Source of the DNA: Diprion similis
Taxonomy: Eukaryota > Arthropoda > Insecta > Hymenoptera > Diprionidae
DNA length: 64,000 nucleotides
Assembly (NCBI RefSeq): GCF_021155765.1
Contig: NC_060105.1
Location: 11,317,001-11,381,000 of the forward strand
Direction of reading: 5' to 3'
In this document: positions 1-14,000 of the stretch, in pieces
Layout: the number at the start of each line of letters is the position of its first letter
How positions within the stretch are numbered: the first letter of the stretch is position 1
Position numbers and translations under genes: made by a program
The notes under the pieces: generated by a model
What the model was told of the DNA's origin: nothing
What the model saw: only the letters and a program-made list of their open reading frames with translations
Database searches by the model: none

Positions 1-1179
1 AGTGTAAAAAATCTCTCAAGAAATCCTGAGGATGCATAAAAGTCGAGTAATTTCGGAGTTGAAGTTCGTAACAAACTGTAATAGAATATTAAAGAAATCA
101 TTATCTTGCAACTTTATTTGAATGACTTTCACGGAGTTGTGTTTCCTGCACTTACGATTTATCTCATCAACCTCTACTATTCACTAATTACGAAATAATA
201 TTTTAATGCTACAAATACTTCAGTTCCACTTTTCAACTGATTAGATCCCAAAGTTCGATCTTCACGAGGACCTTCTCACTCGGCCGTAACTGGGATAAAC
301 TCTTACGTTTGAATGATACAAGAATAGGTTGAAAAAGCACACGGCTTACATATACAGTGATTGATTAAACTTCATTGTATCCGTACCATCCCATACGTCT
401 GCTACACCGTACAAAAGTTTGACGATAGGATAATACCGTAAGAGTTAGATTCATCGATCATAACGTCAAATAAACGTGATGCGCTCCGAATATTTGTAGC
501 CTAATGTAATCCTAAGAGATTTGATGCTACGTATTCCTCAGTTTATCAGTAGCTTAAGAAACTGTTTCTCAATCTAAATTGCAGGCATTCAACTTTCTCG
601 AGTTTAAATTCTTACGAATAATTTCTACTAGCCAGTCTGGTTATTACAGAGTCTTTTACCGATCCGTGATTATTGTCCGTAGAGAACTGAAAAGGGCGAA
701 ACTTGATAAATAAATCCTCTGAATGCTGCTAAAATCTTATCGATAATTCGATCATTGGCTGCAGTTTTCTTGAGTAACGTTTCACCGCGGATTACAAAGT
801 GTTTGCTTACCTATACCGATCCGTTTTACAACGAGCAATAAATATCCTGAATAAAGTGAGATTGCTGATTGTGAGCTGGTGAACGACGGCGCTATGATAA
901 AAAATTACTGTTTTTCCGGCTCCACGGCGGCGGATCGACTATGAACGAAAACGGATAACCATGATGTGAGTTTTAACCTGACACTCAGACTTCTTGTCTG
1001 TTGTTTGTTTTAAGAACTTTCGAAATAATAGTTCTTGTGTGATTTGTTAGCCTGATAGCTACAGCCAGTTTTAAGTGGCTCGTCTACCTCAGGAACAAAG
1101 GTTGAAATCAAATGCAAATCTCTATCTGTGCAGGAATTTTTTTACTGCAATTGCAACGTTTGTTTGGGGCGGGGTTAAA

Positions 1180-1440
1180 GTTCCGAATGTTTCAAATTTC
1201 TAGATTTTCTCATTTTCGCACTTTCGGAACTTCGACTAGTCGGAATTACGTCCTTTCGGCATATTATCCTTTCGGAATTTTGCCCTTCCGGAACTTTGAG
1301 CATCGAATTTCGGACCATTCGAAACTTCGATGTTTCATCAAAGTTCGATTTTTTTACACTAAGTGTCTCCACCGAAATATTCAAAATCCGGCATTTTGGT
1401 ACCTTTTCAGTCTCAGAATTTCAACCCCGTCCCCAGTCGT
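1180..1440. repeat. Degenerate TTTCGGAAYTT-type low-complexity repeat
   Basis: The motif CTTTCGGAAYTT and variants recur about every 20-25 bases (for example CTTTCGGAACTTCG, CCTTTCGGAATTTTGC, CCTTCCGGAACTTTG). A similar stretch, including a shared CCACCGAA-ATTCA-like core, occurs near 37090-37250 in a Cad99C intron, so this looks like a dispersed family. Open frames across it are by-products of the repeat. Confidence 0.45.
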
Positions 1441-4400
1441 TCACCACGACCACCTATTATTTGCAAAAGCTCCATGATTAGATACATCCAACTTGAAATG
1501 GATACATGAGTGGAACCTCAGCTTGACTATCAAGAAAAATATGAGAACAATTCTTTTCCTGCTAATATTGATTAGCATGCGTGGCACCATTTTTTCCGTC
1601 GGATGTCTTACAGAGTAATAAGAATTTAAAAAGAGCTTTTTTTTTTTTTTAATGTTAAAAAGTGTTCAACATAAAGCTACGTAGTTCGTGGACAGTCCCT
1701 AGTACCAGTTTGTTTGGATATGAAAGAAAAAAAACTTGTTTCTTACGTTTTAAACATTTTTATGAAAAATCGAAAGCTATCACTATTTTGAAACTTGAGA
1801 ATCAGACTTTGATGGGAAAATCAAAAACTGACAATTATAAAAACAAAGTTTAATCAAGGAAAGATACAGTGGTGATGAAATCGAAATATCACCATATTCC
1901 AAAGATATCGCTTAATTAATGTACGTCACACTATCGCACCATACAATAAACTAAAAAGAGTAACGCCAAGCCCTTGTCTTGCCCGCAACCTGCAGTTGGA
2001 CAGGTGCATCTCTACGCGAGAGCATCTCAACCGTTTTCGAATCGGTCGGTGCACTGCTCGCTCTATTATCTCCTCCTGCAGTCTGCAGTCCCAGGCAGTA
2101 TTGTATGCAGCTGCCGTGATGGTCACGGCTGACTGCGACCATCATGGGTTAGGCAAGATGCGGTAATGCAGACTGGACAAGGTAACCTGAGGTGAGCCAG
2201 AGTAAGACAAGCCTGATCGCATTCACGATGCCCACGAATGATCTCTGAGACTTCCTCCCCGTAAACCACGTGACACGCTGCGCCAGTTCCAGCATCTCGC
2301 GTTTCTTCGTCTGTGCCAGTCTTTGGCTCGTTCATTGCTTCCAATATCATTTTTCCTCTCTCCATTCTCCCCTTCGCCGCCTCTCACGGGGTTCGGCCTT
2401 TCGGTTTTGCCCTCTAACCAATATTCTGCAATTACCATCTGCGTACCTTCAGCAAATGGACGCATAAGTCACGTCAAAGGCCGCTTGGTCTCACGCCGAT
2501 GTTAGCTGACCACTGCACCACCATAGGGGATGTGGCCGACTATGACGTGAGTCCAGCGTCTGTGGGTTCAGCCACTCAGCCAGCTCGTGTTCGCGCTAGT
2601 TCCCACGCCAATTTTCAACTTCATAATTGTGTTCTTCGTTTATATCCCCTAATTTAGCAAATAGCTGTTTTGGCTGCTCGAGATTTTTCTTTATTCGCTA
2701 TTGGACACGCATAGAGAACAGTGAATATCGAAGTTTTCGAAACCAGAATAACTGCGTCATCGTTTATACACTTACACTAATTTTTCCCGGCAAGACACCA
2801 ACGCATGCGTGTTTATTGCAGGTGAGAAATGAGCTTGAGTAGGACAGTTTCTACGTAGAGGGTAACGAACTCTGCTGAGATTGACGATAATCAAGGCACA
2901 ACTCTTTTCCGGCTGCTAATTACCAATTATTGTCTCGAGTGCATGAAACCTTAGAGCTTCAGGAGAAATGGGTACAAGTATAAAATGTCAGACATGTTCT
3001 ACGTATCACCTCGTCTCACCGCTGCTCGGCGCAGGACTGAATCGGCTTCCGACTCAGATAACGTGCGGCTCACGCCCCAAGATATATGCCAACTTTAAAG
3101 ATTAATAAGGCAGATTATGTAGAAAGTGAAGTAATTCACCATTGTAACCTACGACGTCGCGGGAATGCCGAGTCTGTAAGCTCTGGCCGAGCTGGGAAAC
3201 GACCAAAGAACCGCAGACTGCTTGTTGTGCCACTTGCGAATCACAATATCCGGCAGTTTGAGCGGCTTTGCATTGCAAGCTGGCTAATTGCGACGAATTA
3301 TCATGTGTTGAAAATGGTCTGGCATTTATCCAATTTCTCAAATTCGCGGTTCATTTTAGTCTGTTAATTGAGATGGTCCTTTATTGTATCAAATTTGATT
3401 GTTTTAGCAGCGATTGTAGAAGTGTCTCAATTTTATGTTAGCAGATCATTCATATAAAGAGAGATCACGCAACATCATTTTTAGTTTAAGTATTTAACTA
3501 TAACTGTATAAACTTTAACTGTCTTTGCCGCTTCGAAGCGTGGAAATATGGCGGTAAAGGCAACTCATTTCTCCCGTCGGCGATCACGATGTTGCGATTA
3601 TATTAGCGAGATTGACTCCTTGTTGACTTCAGTGGATTACTCTTTCATCCCTATGATAGCTAATTGCTACCCGTCAATCAGCTGACGAGATGAAACCTCT
3701 ATTATTTGCATGAGTGGCGTACGTGACTATTCAAATTATTCAGTCAGATCGAGAACGTCTGAGGCTGGTATTTATATTCTACTGAACACTTTGTTCAACA
3801 GAAACAATCAATTTCTTCTTGCTGCACTATTTCGGTTCACCAATGTTTCTACTTTTGTAATTAACGTTTATAAATCGACTGAGTTCTTTCTTTTCTTCCA
3901 ACCGAACGTTTCTTAGTCCCGTCAACCTTTTTTTAAAAGCAAATGAAGTGAATAGCAGTTAGTTAACAATCGTAGCATTCTTAGATTGCTGTGAAGTATA
4001 TTAAACATGATCACTCATCACCCTCCGAACTCTCTGCAACATGATATAATTTGCGATAGGATAATGATTATCCGTCACAGCACGTTATCAAGGCTTCTAA
4101 CAATTTAGTGTAACCGGCAACGTGTTCTTTGACATTTGTCTCCACGAGACGAATTGTTTAATCATCGTCACGTCAATAACGATTGCCTTTGATGACGAAA
4201 GACACTTTGACTAGTAAAAAAAATGGAATTACATGGAAACAGAAAACTTGCTACTAAGCCTAGTCTGCTCAAACCTATTCCTAGCTGATCTCGCAAATTC
4301 TACAAGAGTCCAATCACTCATGATCAAAGGTTCTTATTTTTACATTTAATCACACTTCACATTGGTAAACATCGAAGTCTTGAAAAGGGTTTCCCACACG

Positions 4401-7400
4401 TCGTGTATCATGGCTTCTAAAACCATCTTAAATATCGGTATCAAAGACTTCAAATACAACGTAGCCTGCTTCGTGCTTATATATAGGTGGGGCTAGATCA
4501 CAGAGAGCAAAAATGAAAAAAATCAACTGGTCACGAGATCGTAGATCAGGGGTGACGACCCTTCGGCGGTGGCTGTCACTTTCTTCTACTTCGCGTGACC
4601 CGAGTACCAACTTATCTCACTCTTGTATATATACAGGTATAATCTATAACTACGGTCGGAACCTCGAGCTCAACCTTCACTCCTTGTATCTGCGCGGTTC
4701 GCTAGATCTCATATATTATACTGTTTATAATGTCTCCTTCGACAGGCTACCAAGAAATGGATAATACAAAGTTGTATTTTCACGCTATAGATACAACCGC
4801 CATTGATGCTAAGCTGTGCAATATCTTTTTTTTTTCTTTTCTCGAAAGCGACAGCTGTTCACTACGCGAGTACGTTTCAGGCTACAATTATCTTTTCTTA
4901 TTTCACCCGTCACTTAACGATCTTACCGGTCTATTGCAACAGACTGCTGAAAGTATAACGAGATGCAAAGTGGGCCATTGTTGCCAATTACGAGATTCAA
5001 ATAAGATTCTTATTGCGTCCTAGTTGTGGCAGGTGGTGGGAAAACAGTCAAATCGTATACCTGGCTGCTAATTGCACGATGTAGCGTAATAGTGAGTAAA
5101 GATTAACGAATCGTATGACGTCACTACGTCTTCCGGAGTTTTTGTTGAAAGACAATTGTCGGTTAACAATCGCGGGAATTATTTCGAACTGAAATCGCAT
5201 TCCATTCATCTTCACTTTTTTCAATTAAGCTCTCACAGTTTACCGACTAACGGCACGGCATATTTTTTATTCTTGTATCTGTACAAAAGGCTTTGTAACT
5301 GCGGTCAAACGTACGATCCAACAATTCAATAGTGGTTATCAGTTTCTGCTTCGTCATTATGAATTGTTAATTCTGATGATAAATTGCCATTTTCACTCAA
5401 ACGGCCCTCTCACTTAATCAACTACTAGATACGAATTATAGTAGGAAATCACCGACAACCTTATCATGATGAAAATAAGGAAAGTTTGCTTGCTAAAATT
5501 TTCTGCACGTGCTTTTCCGATAGAGTCAAGCTTGCGTCACTGGTTTGAGGTTATTCACCGTCCAGTCAGGATCAATGTATCAAAAATTTCGTGTAATTAT
5601 TGAATTTTTTTTTAGATAAATGAGATTAAGTTACAGTATGAACATTCCACCCAATCATTTGTTCCATATGTTGTCAGGATGTAGTTGATACTGTATCAGG
5701 TTGTCATGCCAATTATTACTTGTCACGTGACGGTTGATTCTTTTGTCCTTGTACAGAAGATGACAAATGCAAACGGAACGGTTCGTACAATCTTCTGTAA
5801 AAATATCTGAATCATTTCTCCCATCAGCACGCCGTTCCAAAGTCTATCTGACAATACTGAAAGTTCATTGCATGAAATGACATGATGTATTCACTTTACC
5901 ATCAAGTAAGACGCACAAAAAGTCGCTCTTTAATAGTCGAGTTGCGATAAAAAGTTTTTTTTTCATCCTTCTATCTCCCATGATTAGCCCAAATTCATGG
6001 AAATAAAATTGAACCGTATATCCGTGTACCAAAACCCTAAATCTCTGAACACGAATTTGAGACTGATACCCCTGAAACAAATATTAAATCCACGAGAAGA
6101 CAAGGATAAAAAAATGTGACAATACGATGCCAATGATTAAAAAGTGGACACTTCATCGCGTACCAGCTAACTATTAATGTGAACTACGACTGCGGATGTG
6201 TGACGTAATAAATTAGAGACCTCTGCATAATCCTACTTGTGGTGAGTATACGGATGTAGGTGTAACAGCATTGTTACAGTAACGAGTGTGAAAGATATCT
6301 AGAAGTAACGTAATCCCTATTGCAGTATCTGCATGTACCATAAAAGTCAAATAAACGCCGTTCCTCATTATGGTGGTGCAGGAGCTGATTAGAAAGCAAC
6401 ATACAATCTGAAACTCGAGGCAACAGTACTCACCTATTGCCCTATCTAACCCACCATTAAAATTATAACTGTCTGCCTATGTACGATTCCGCTTCTAATT
6501 GACCCTCAGCCACCGATGCGGGTAATCAGAGCCACATCCACTTTAGAGTTGCCGGTGCATAGCTGAATGCTTTTCATCAGGGTGTCGAGGCCATGCGCGT
6601 GCTCGTCAACTCAACACTTGCTGTGGCAGTGGAGAAAGCATTTGCACCAGTTAATTACCAACTGCAGTCCCGTTTCTCTTGCATTTCATTTACTATACCG
6701 AAGCCTCTCAGTCGAATTGCATAACGGGACGTGCGGTCCCAATAGGCATCGTATGATGGTATCTGTAGAAGCGGTTGCTGATGAGATTTAGTCCCACACG
6801 ACAGGCGAACCGTAAATCAGTTCGCGTTTAGGCACTGATTTTCAACAGACTCGAAAGATTTCACAGAGCTAATATTAGTTATATTTGCATATTATATATA
6901 CCTATAATGTTGAAATTTTGCTTAATTCCATGATTCGAATTTTGACTTCGAAAACTTTTCATAATTCACGTGATTTCTAAAGTTTATAAATCATTTTCAT
7001 TAGATCGTGTTAAGAAATCTTCAATCACTCATAAAGATTTCACAGGATATCAATCAATTAAATTTGCAATGTTTCATGGATTTCATGTACCCAATTTTAA
7101 ACGACTTGAAAAGTCTCAGACATAACTCCAAAGTACCTCCGAAACAAAAAAAAACTTTATTTTTTCTTAGCTAATAGATTTTAAGTGGAATTGTTCGAAT
7201 ATTTGTAACATGCAAAAAATGTACAAATGTTATTAATTCCAACGCCCTAGAATGTTCGGGAACATGTTAAACCCCTTCATAGAAACAAAGTTAGTGGAAA
7301 ATGGAGGAAGAAGAGAAGAGCGTTCTCAGTCTTTCTGGCTTTTTATTTCAGGCCGAACCCCACGTGACGCGATGAACGAAAATCGGGTTTTTACGGCGTC

Positions 7401-8059
7401 ATGATAATTACTGGGAACCAATCCGCGGAAAGCACAGAAGTAAGAGTCCGAAATTTCAGTAGCAGCTGCCGCCGTTGCAAAAGAGTGAGGATCCATTGTA
7501 TGGTGATGAGAACCAGATGGCTTTCGGCTCTTCTTGCTGAAAGATTTACAGGACCTCGGACAAGATAACATTGTTTTCATCTTCATTCTTACCAACGTTC
7601 TGCAAGATCCTGGAGATCAGACTCGACCCGCACATCCCACGCTCGAATCTGTTAACTGCATCATCCTGGCTTGTTACGCTGGTTTGCTGTAACTTGTATA
7701 TACCACGAAGCTTTATCAGTGACATTAGCATGCAGGTAACGCCATCGGAGGCTGGTGTTGCTCGTTCGCAAACTGTAGATCGGTTTCTTCTTTCTTTTTT
7801 CTTGTTTAATAGCTGCCGAATTCGTTGTGTCCATTGTGACATTTGTAACTGATAGCTGGTGGATGAAAATACCATATATATAATTCGAAGAGGATTTTTT
7901 TCTGCTATGCTTCAATAATCAAAACTTGGATTCTTACAAATCACCCCAGCAAATGAATATTTAGTGTTCAACAAGTTAACAATATTCATTAATTATATCT
8001 CCAAGTACAACATTATGACACCTGACAGACGCTTATACATGTTATTCGCTCTCGAACCT

Positions 8060-8290
8060 CGCAGATCCGTTCGTACTTCGCAACGTTGAGGGTACCCAGC
8101 CGCATGGTGGCGCGCTGCGCGAAAACGGGATCTAGAAGGCGCGCGCGCAGCTCCCGACTTTACGCGCGCGCGCGATTCACTTAGAATCGAGGGCCCAAGT
8201 AGGTCGGACGTACTGCTAAATCTCCCTTTTCTGCCCGTGCGTGCGATTACCACGTTCTTCCCGCGCTCGGTCGGATGTCGAGTTCTTTCT
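8060..8290. promoter_or_regulatory. CpG-dense GC-rich island, possible promoter
   Basis: About 230 bases are strikingly richer in G, C and CpG than the surrounding AT-rich DNA. They include two runs of alternating GC (near 8132-8143 and 8163-8173). The island lies about 2.7 kb upstream of the first coding exon of Cad99C, which begins right after a splice acceptor and so needs an upstream untranslated exon. A promoter role is an inference from base composition and position. I found no clear TATA box or donor site that settles it. Confidence 0.3.
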
Positions 8291-10953
8291 ATTTCACGTA
8301 GTTTTAAGGATCGCGTTTTTAGGGTTGGTTTTGGGAACGGGATCCACCCTTTGGTGACCTGAGGTGCCCGTTCCTAGGGGAAGCATCGACCCGGTGACAA
8401 ACTTGTCGCCCGAGCACAACAGCGTTGGATCCAGTAACCAAACACATGTTCTGTCATGTTCAAAACATACATTTTAATGGCCACAAAAAAATTGCTTTCT
8501 GGTTTATATTGATACTGGTCATACGAACTCTTCTTTTCATTGCGCAACACCCATATATTTTTGCGGAGAAAATATAAAATCAACTATTAGCTATATAAAC
8601 ATCAAATAAGGCCTCAAGCTATCCACAAACGGTTAATTGAATTATCACCAACGCATAAAATTCGATTCGGATTTCAACGCGGCTAAAGAGCTATTCCTGT
8701 TGAGCTATTCATGCTGAGCTAACGTATTGATCACTACCGTCTGTAAAGTCGATCAAGAATATTTTTTAATTCAAACTCGAAAACAGTATCAAGGAATTGT
8801 TCGGAAAATTTATTGGAGCTTTTGTAATTCGGAAATGAAATGTCAGTTGTAATATTGAGTTGAATATGACGAAGAAGCTGCACGATTTTTGTACATGGGA
8901 TCAATTTTGACCTGCAAAACGTCTAAAAGGGTCGAGAAAATTTCAATTCCACAGTTTGCACCGGACACGCAGTTGGGTTTTCGAATTCCCGCAAGTTATG
9001 TATGGCTTTAAAATAATGGCCGTTGTAAGTAGGTAACGGTTCTTACTTCGCTAAATATTGTAGATCGCATTCTGTCAATGACTGCTGCACCCCTTCGGCC
9101 CATATTAGTTATTACGCTGAAGCAAAGCAAACGGGCAATCAAGGTTTTATCTACTTATTGGGTGATCGGAATGCTGCCGCCTCCTCTTATTCCTACTCAT
9201 AGAATTTCAAATCGCTGTACGTATAATAACATCAACTACGCTGCAGAATTCATTTGCTTTGTAATTAGAAAGGATCGACGATGTAAGAAGAGCTTGCGTG
9301 CTCTTCAGTTTTTGATCAGTGACTCGCTCTAGCTTCAGCTGTTCTATTTTTTCCATGAAAATTCACCATTTTCGTTATGGACAAGATTACAACGTAGTTC
9401 ATGCGGCTAATAGTCTGTTAACTTGTACTTTTTTTTACGTCTTTATTGGGAATTTTTTTTATGGGAAAATAACATTCAATGGTTTTATTTTTTTAGTACG
9501 CTTTTATTCACATCTAAATGATAGAAAATAAAATTTTTTGGACTTGTTTTTACAACGTTTTATTATTGTTATTATTGGTCAAAGTAAATGCCTAAAAAAA
9601 AAACGGAACTAGGATTATCAAATTTTATCAGAAAATAACAAAAAGGCGGACATCGAAAAATAAAAGTGATTTTTGTTAGGCACAAATCCGGCTGCAAATT
9701 GGAAAGTTAGGGATGGAAAAAAAAGATCCTAGTTCCAACGAGAACAACAATTCTATAGATTAATAATCAATTCGATTTGTTTATTTCGAATGTCCTCAAG
9801 AGCCGAAATCACCGGGACCAGCCACATACCGTTTTTTGTTGTAAAACTTTGTAGAACCAAGTCCACGAAAATTCTTTCTATCATTTATATGTCAATAATA
9901 ACAGACTAAAAAAAATAAAACCATTAAATTTTATTATGCCATTTAAAAAAATTCCTGATAAAGACATAAAAAACGTGCAAGTTACCAAACTACTACGTTT
10001 AAGTCATATTTCACTTACACGATCATCCTATTCTATGTTATTGGAGCCCCTTTAAACTTTGTCCATTATTGCGTCGTTTACACTTTCAAGCTTTCAAATT
10101 CAGTCAAGTAATTTTCGAAAAATACTTATTTCATGTAAAAAAACAAATGCTATTGCTTTACTTGGATGCATACGAGTGTCGATAATTTCTTTTGTCAAGC
10201 AACTGCATCCTCAGACAATCTAGCTAAAAATTTTAACGTCTGGTTACATAATTCTCGCGTTTCACTGTACCTGCTCTAAACTTGTCAATCCATTGAATGC
10301 CTGAGTAACTGCCGATGCATAAAGACATTCACTTTCAAATGTTTGCAACAGGTGACACTACAGGTTTTTCAACTTGATAAGCTGGTTCGTGCATTTCGTC
10401 TTTTGGTTTTTTTCTTGATCGTTTTCTTTTTCGCCTGTATTACGTACAATCGACTATCACATGTCTTAGCACTCGGGACTGGTTGATTGTATAACGAATA
10501 TTAAACAGGTGCAGAATAATTTTATCTATATGTATATAATATACATAATTCGCAGTTAGTCAGCCTTAACTTACTACCGATTTAACACGTTTCGTAATCG
10601 CGGGTTAATTGCTCTCTCAAAGTACCTGTAATAATTTGTATTAAAAAACACAACGTCGGTCGCGTCATCTATCATTATTTCGTCATCAAATTACGACACC
10701 GAGTTTTCATGACATAGAAATTTACTATAGGTACTAACAATAATTGGTACATAAATCATCGTTCAGGTTTACTCTCTGGTTCCCATCCCTATTTTCTTGA
10801 CCAAGTTATATGCCTTGGCGTAAAAATTAAACATACATTTGGTCAGCTTTTGCAAGAAAATTGGTATATTGTATATAAACGAGTTTCACGACCCTGAGCC
10901 TTAGCTTAGACATTCACTACGTCCGACATGTAATGATTTATCTCTTGTTTCAG

Positions 10954-11029
10954 GCTCGGGCAATGATCTGGTGGTTGTGTGGGTTCCTGGTCGCAGTTCA
11001 ATTGCCACCGGGTGTAATTTCCAAGGCTG
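10954..11029 (+). other. Cad99C: Cad99C exon with start codon and signal peptide
   Basis: A TCTTGTTTCAG acceptor ends at 10953, followed by 9 bases of 5' UTR and the ATG at 10963. The encoded start, MIWWLCGFLVAVQLPPGVIS, is a typical short signal peptide, probably cut near residues 18-22. The exon ends at a GTGAGT donor in phase 1, which matches the next exon. The acceptor directly upstream shows that an earlier non-coding exon exists. Confidence 0.8.
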
Positions 11030-14000
11030 GTGAGTTTTGCACTTTATACATACATGGTAACATGCACATTCATTCCTACATGCATCCTTTCACGCGATGA
11101 GCATATCGTGATATGTGTCACAAGTTTAAGAACAAATTATGGTCATTGATAGCGTTCCTGATGGTAGTAACCTGCAAGATTTTTAGTTTGAATTAAAATC
11201 CACTTGACACCGTGAGACAATGAACATTTTGAAACATGGTGCTTATGGTTATAAAAATTTGAGTAAATTACTAGTCCGTTGATAATCTCACTGCTATTTT
11301 TAATAAGTTCAAATTTGGTCTGATATTTCCGTTGAAATCTGCAACTACAGTTCAGCATAGCTATAATGTTGAATCAAGCAATTCTAGTTGATCCAAAAGT
11401 ACGTATGAAATTTTATTTAGCAGTCTACGACCATATTTTATGAGTCTGTGTTACTACACTGATCATTTCACGTGAGTTAGATTCTTGAATACAGGCGTCA
11501 TCCCAACAGAGATTGCAAGTCGGTTACTTTATTTGTACTTTGTGCCACCGGCTACCCGCAACGTCTCTGCAGGTCTTAATTCGACGTACTTGCAGGTGAA
11601 CTGTAAATCCAGTAAGTTTTTCCAGCTATTCAAGTGTTCTTCGTTGAGCTTTTCGTTTCCGTCAATTTCTGCTCTAGCAGGTAGCTCTGTTGTGCAAGAT
11701 GCCACAATTCCCGTGGGAAGAAGTTGCGAGGTAAAAAGTTCAGTTCTCTGACACCATGACCATTAGACTAGTCGGGCCACATGTAAAACGGGAACGTATA
11801 AACCCTTTATCGAGACGTCGGTGAGCACGAAAACTACAGCATAGAACCGTGAAGGCATAAACAATATAGATTACATGTAACTTCTATTGCTCACGACCTC
11901 ACGAGTAGCCGCAGAATTTTGTTCTTCGATAAAGAACTTCTGATATTGCAAACGAATCTGTTTTTTCTGATGATGAATGAGGATGAAGTTAGTATAAAGT
12001 TAATGAAACGATGCTTGTCCACCGTTAGAATTGTCTGGGTAAATCATGGTGAACGAACATACTCATACTTTGAAAAGCCAATTTCTTGAAAACCATTCTA
12101 AAACTTCCCAATAATGATTTTTTTACGACATGGCATTGAAAAGTCCACTTTTTGTGGCAGTTTTCGTTCCGTAAAGTGACGCTTTATACGTCAGCGAACA
12201 AAGTTGCGGAATAATGTCTTTATTCCGCAGTGTTGATGCGCAGTTCGAAGTGCGCATCCCAAACTGCCGAATAAAGTAGCTTCGTCGAACAGATCGCGAC
12301 ATAACCTCACTCTTCGTTTTGCTTTTCAATGCCCATACCGTAAAAAATATTGTATGTGGCGTGCCCGTAAACCGTTTTTTGGCTCGGATAATTTCAGTAC
12401 TCGCTTCCGGCTCGCCTTCAGCTCGTCCTGAAATCTTTATCCTTGCCAAAAAACAGGTGGTTTACGGGCATGCCACATAAATAGCTATTCTCCCGACGCA
12501 ACGTTAATTAAACTGAAAATGATCATTTGATTTCCGATCTCGAGAATTATTATTGTTATTTTCACACCAACCTCACGACTACAACTTGCAGTATTCATCA
12601 ATGATCGCTATCAATAGTACTGAGACTGCAATTCCGCATTTTTACCAATCGATGAAATTCAAATTTATTCTATTCTTCAACTGTAGGATAATATTATGGC
12701 GTGGCATTGGGAAGCTAATTTAAAAATAAAAATACAATGATAAAACCACATTGCTCTGGAATCACGTATGCAGGACGTTCAAGAAAACTTCGATTTTTGT
12801 TGTTCAATTTTAGAAACCTCAGGATAAAAATCTTCTTCTTAAACCTTTAAGCCGCAACGTGACGTTTCGTTTTTTGACTAAAAAAAGCTACTTTTCATAG
12901 TTAAAGCAACCCTCGGTATGCAGGTTTAAAGTCTATCAAATTTGACCGTAAGCGCGAGCCCATAGTGCGCAACCTATTCTATGGCTAATGAGGATCGCGA
13001 AAAAGACTTTAAAGAATTTCAACAATTCGCTTAATCCCGTTACCAATTTCAAATTAACGAATACCAGAAACGCTTAATAAAAATTCTGTAATCGTTTCAA
13101 AACAAAGCAGTAATAAACAGCGATCACTTTCTTGCTGCATCGAGATTTATGAATAGCTTAACTCGCACCGATATTCTGGACACTTGCAACAATAGATAGG
13201 CAAGCCTTAACATAAATATACCGTATGAATGTAACAGTATGAGTGAAGGTGCGGTAATGCGAAGCGTTTACCTCTTGACAAAGGTCATCGTAGTTACTGC
13301 CCGCTGACAGAATATGGCAAGGATGCGCCTTTCTCCACCTCTCTGTGATGACATTTGCATTCCAATACCCACCAACAGCTCCCCGTCTCGTATCGCGATC
13401 CGCAATGAAGTTAAAATGTGTGCATGTCCTAACATGAACTTTGGCTCCGATTAGGGAATTTATACAGAGTCCAGTATGATGCTTACTTTTTACAAAAACG
13501 TCACGGCTGATTATCGATCTGCTTCGTACAACGCAAATTTATATTTCCAATGCCGTAGCAAACAACCTCCAAATACGCTCCACAAATTCTAAGCAATGCT
13601 CAGTAAAGGATAGTAAAACAAATTTGTAGACGATGTTCCGATCATGATGGGGCGGTAAAAAAAGTACCGAATGATCAAAGTTTTCAACAACAAAGTGGTC
13701 GTTCCGGCAACAATCGAGTGTTCTAGATTTCTGCTCAATTCGCGTACCCTGTAACGAGCTGCAGAATGGGGAAAGAAAATAGCGCAATTGACCTAGCTGG
13801 GACATGGAACGACCAGTGAACTATGGCTTATAAACCACAGTACCCTGATATTATTTTGAAAATAAATGACCCAGCACATTTTCGTAAACTATTCGATACG
13901 TTGGTATACCGAAGTAACTTTATACTTTCTCTTCCAGGCTTGTGCGAGGTCGAGACAGGCCAGTCTAACATCATCCTTGACATCGAGGAGAGCAGAGGAA

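Larger units (their letters stand above)
1..10953. other. Upstream non-coding region, no gene seen
   Basis: I see no coding exon that I can support in this stretch. Open frames here are short, lack recognisable domains and are not flanked by a consistent set of splice sites. It contains a degenerate TTTCGGAA repeat (about 1180-1440), a moderately GC-rich patch near 1,960-2,600, and a CpG-dense island near 8,060-8,290. Because the first coding exon of Cad99C starts right after a splice acceptor at 10953, at least one 5' untranslated exon of that gene must lie here or further upstream, but I could not identify it. Confidence 0.6.

Noticed and set aside
11691..11740. Possible extra Cad99C exon in intron 1 (after CTCTAGCAG, before GTAAAA)
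   Set aside because: It is 50 bases long, so it would break the phase-1 frame between exons 1 and 2, which join cleanly without it.
12123..12449. 108-aa minus-strand open frame, with a close relative at 38378-38839
   Set aside because: Both frames lie in the double-hairpin repeat and owe their similarity to it. There is no domain or splice context.
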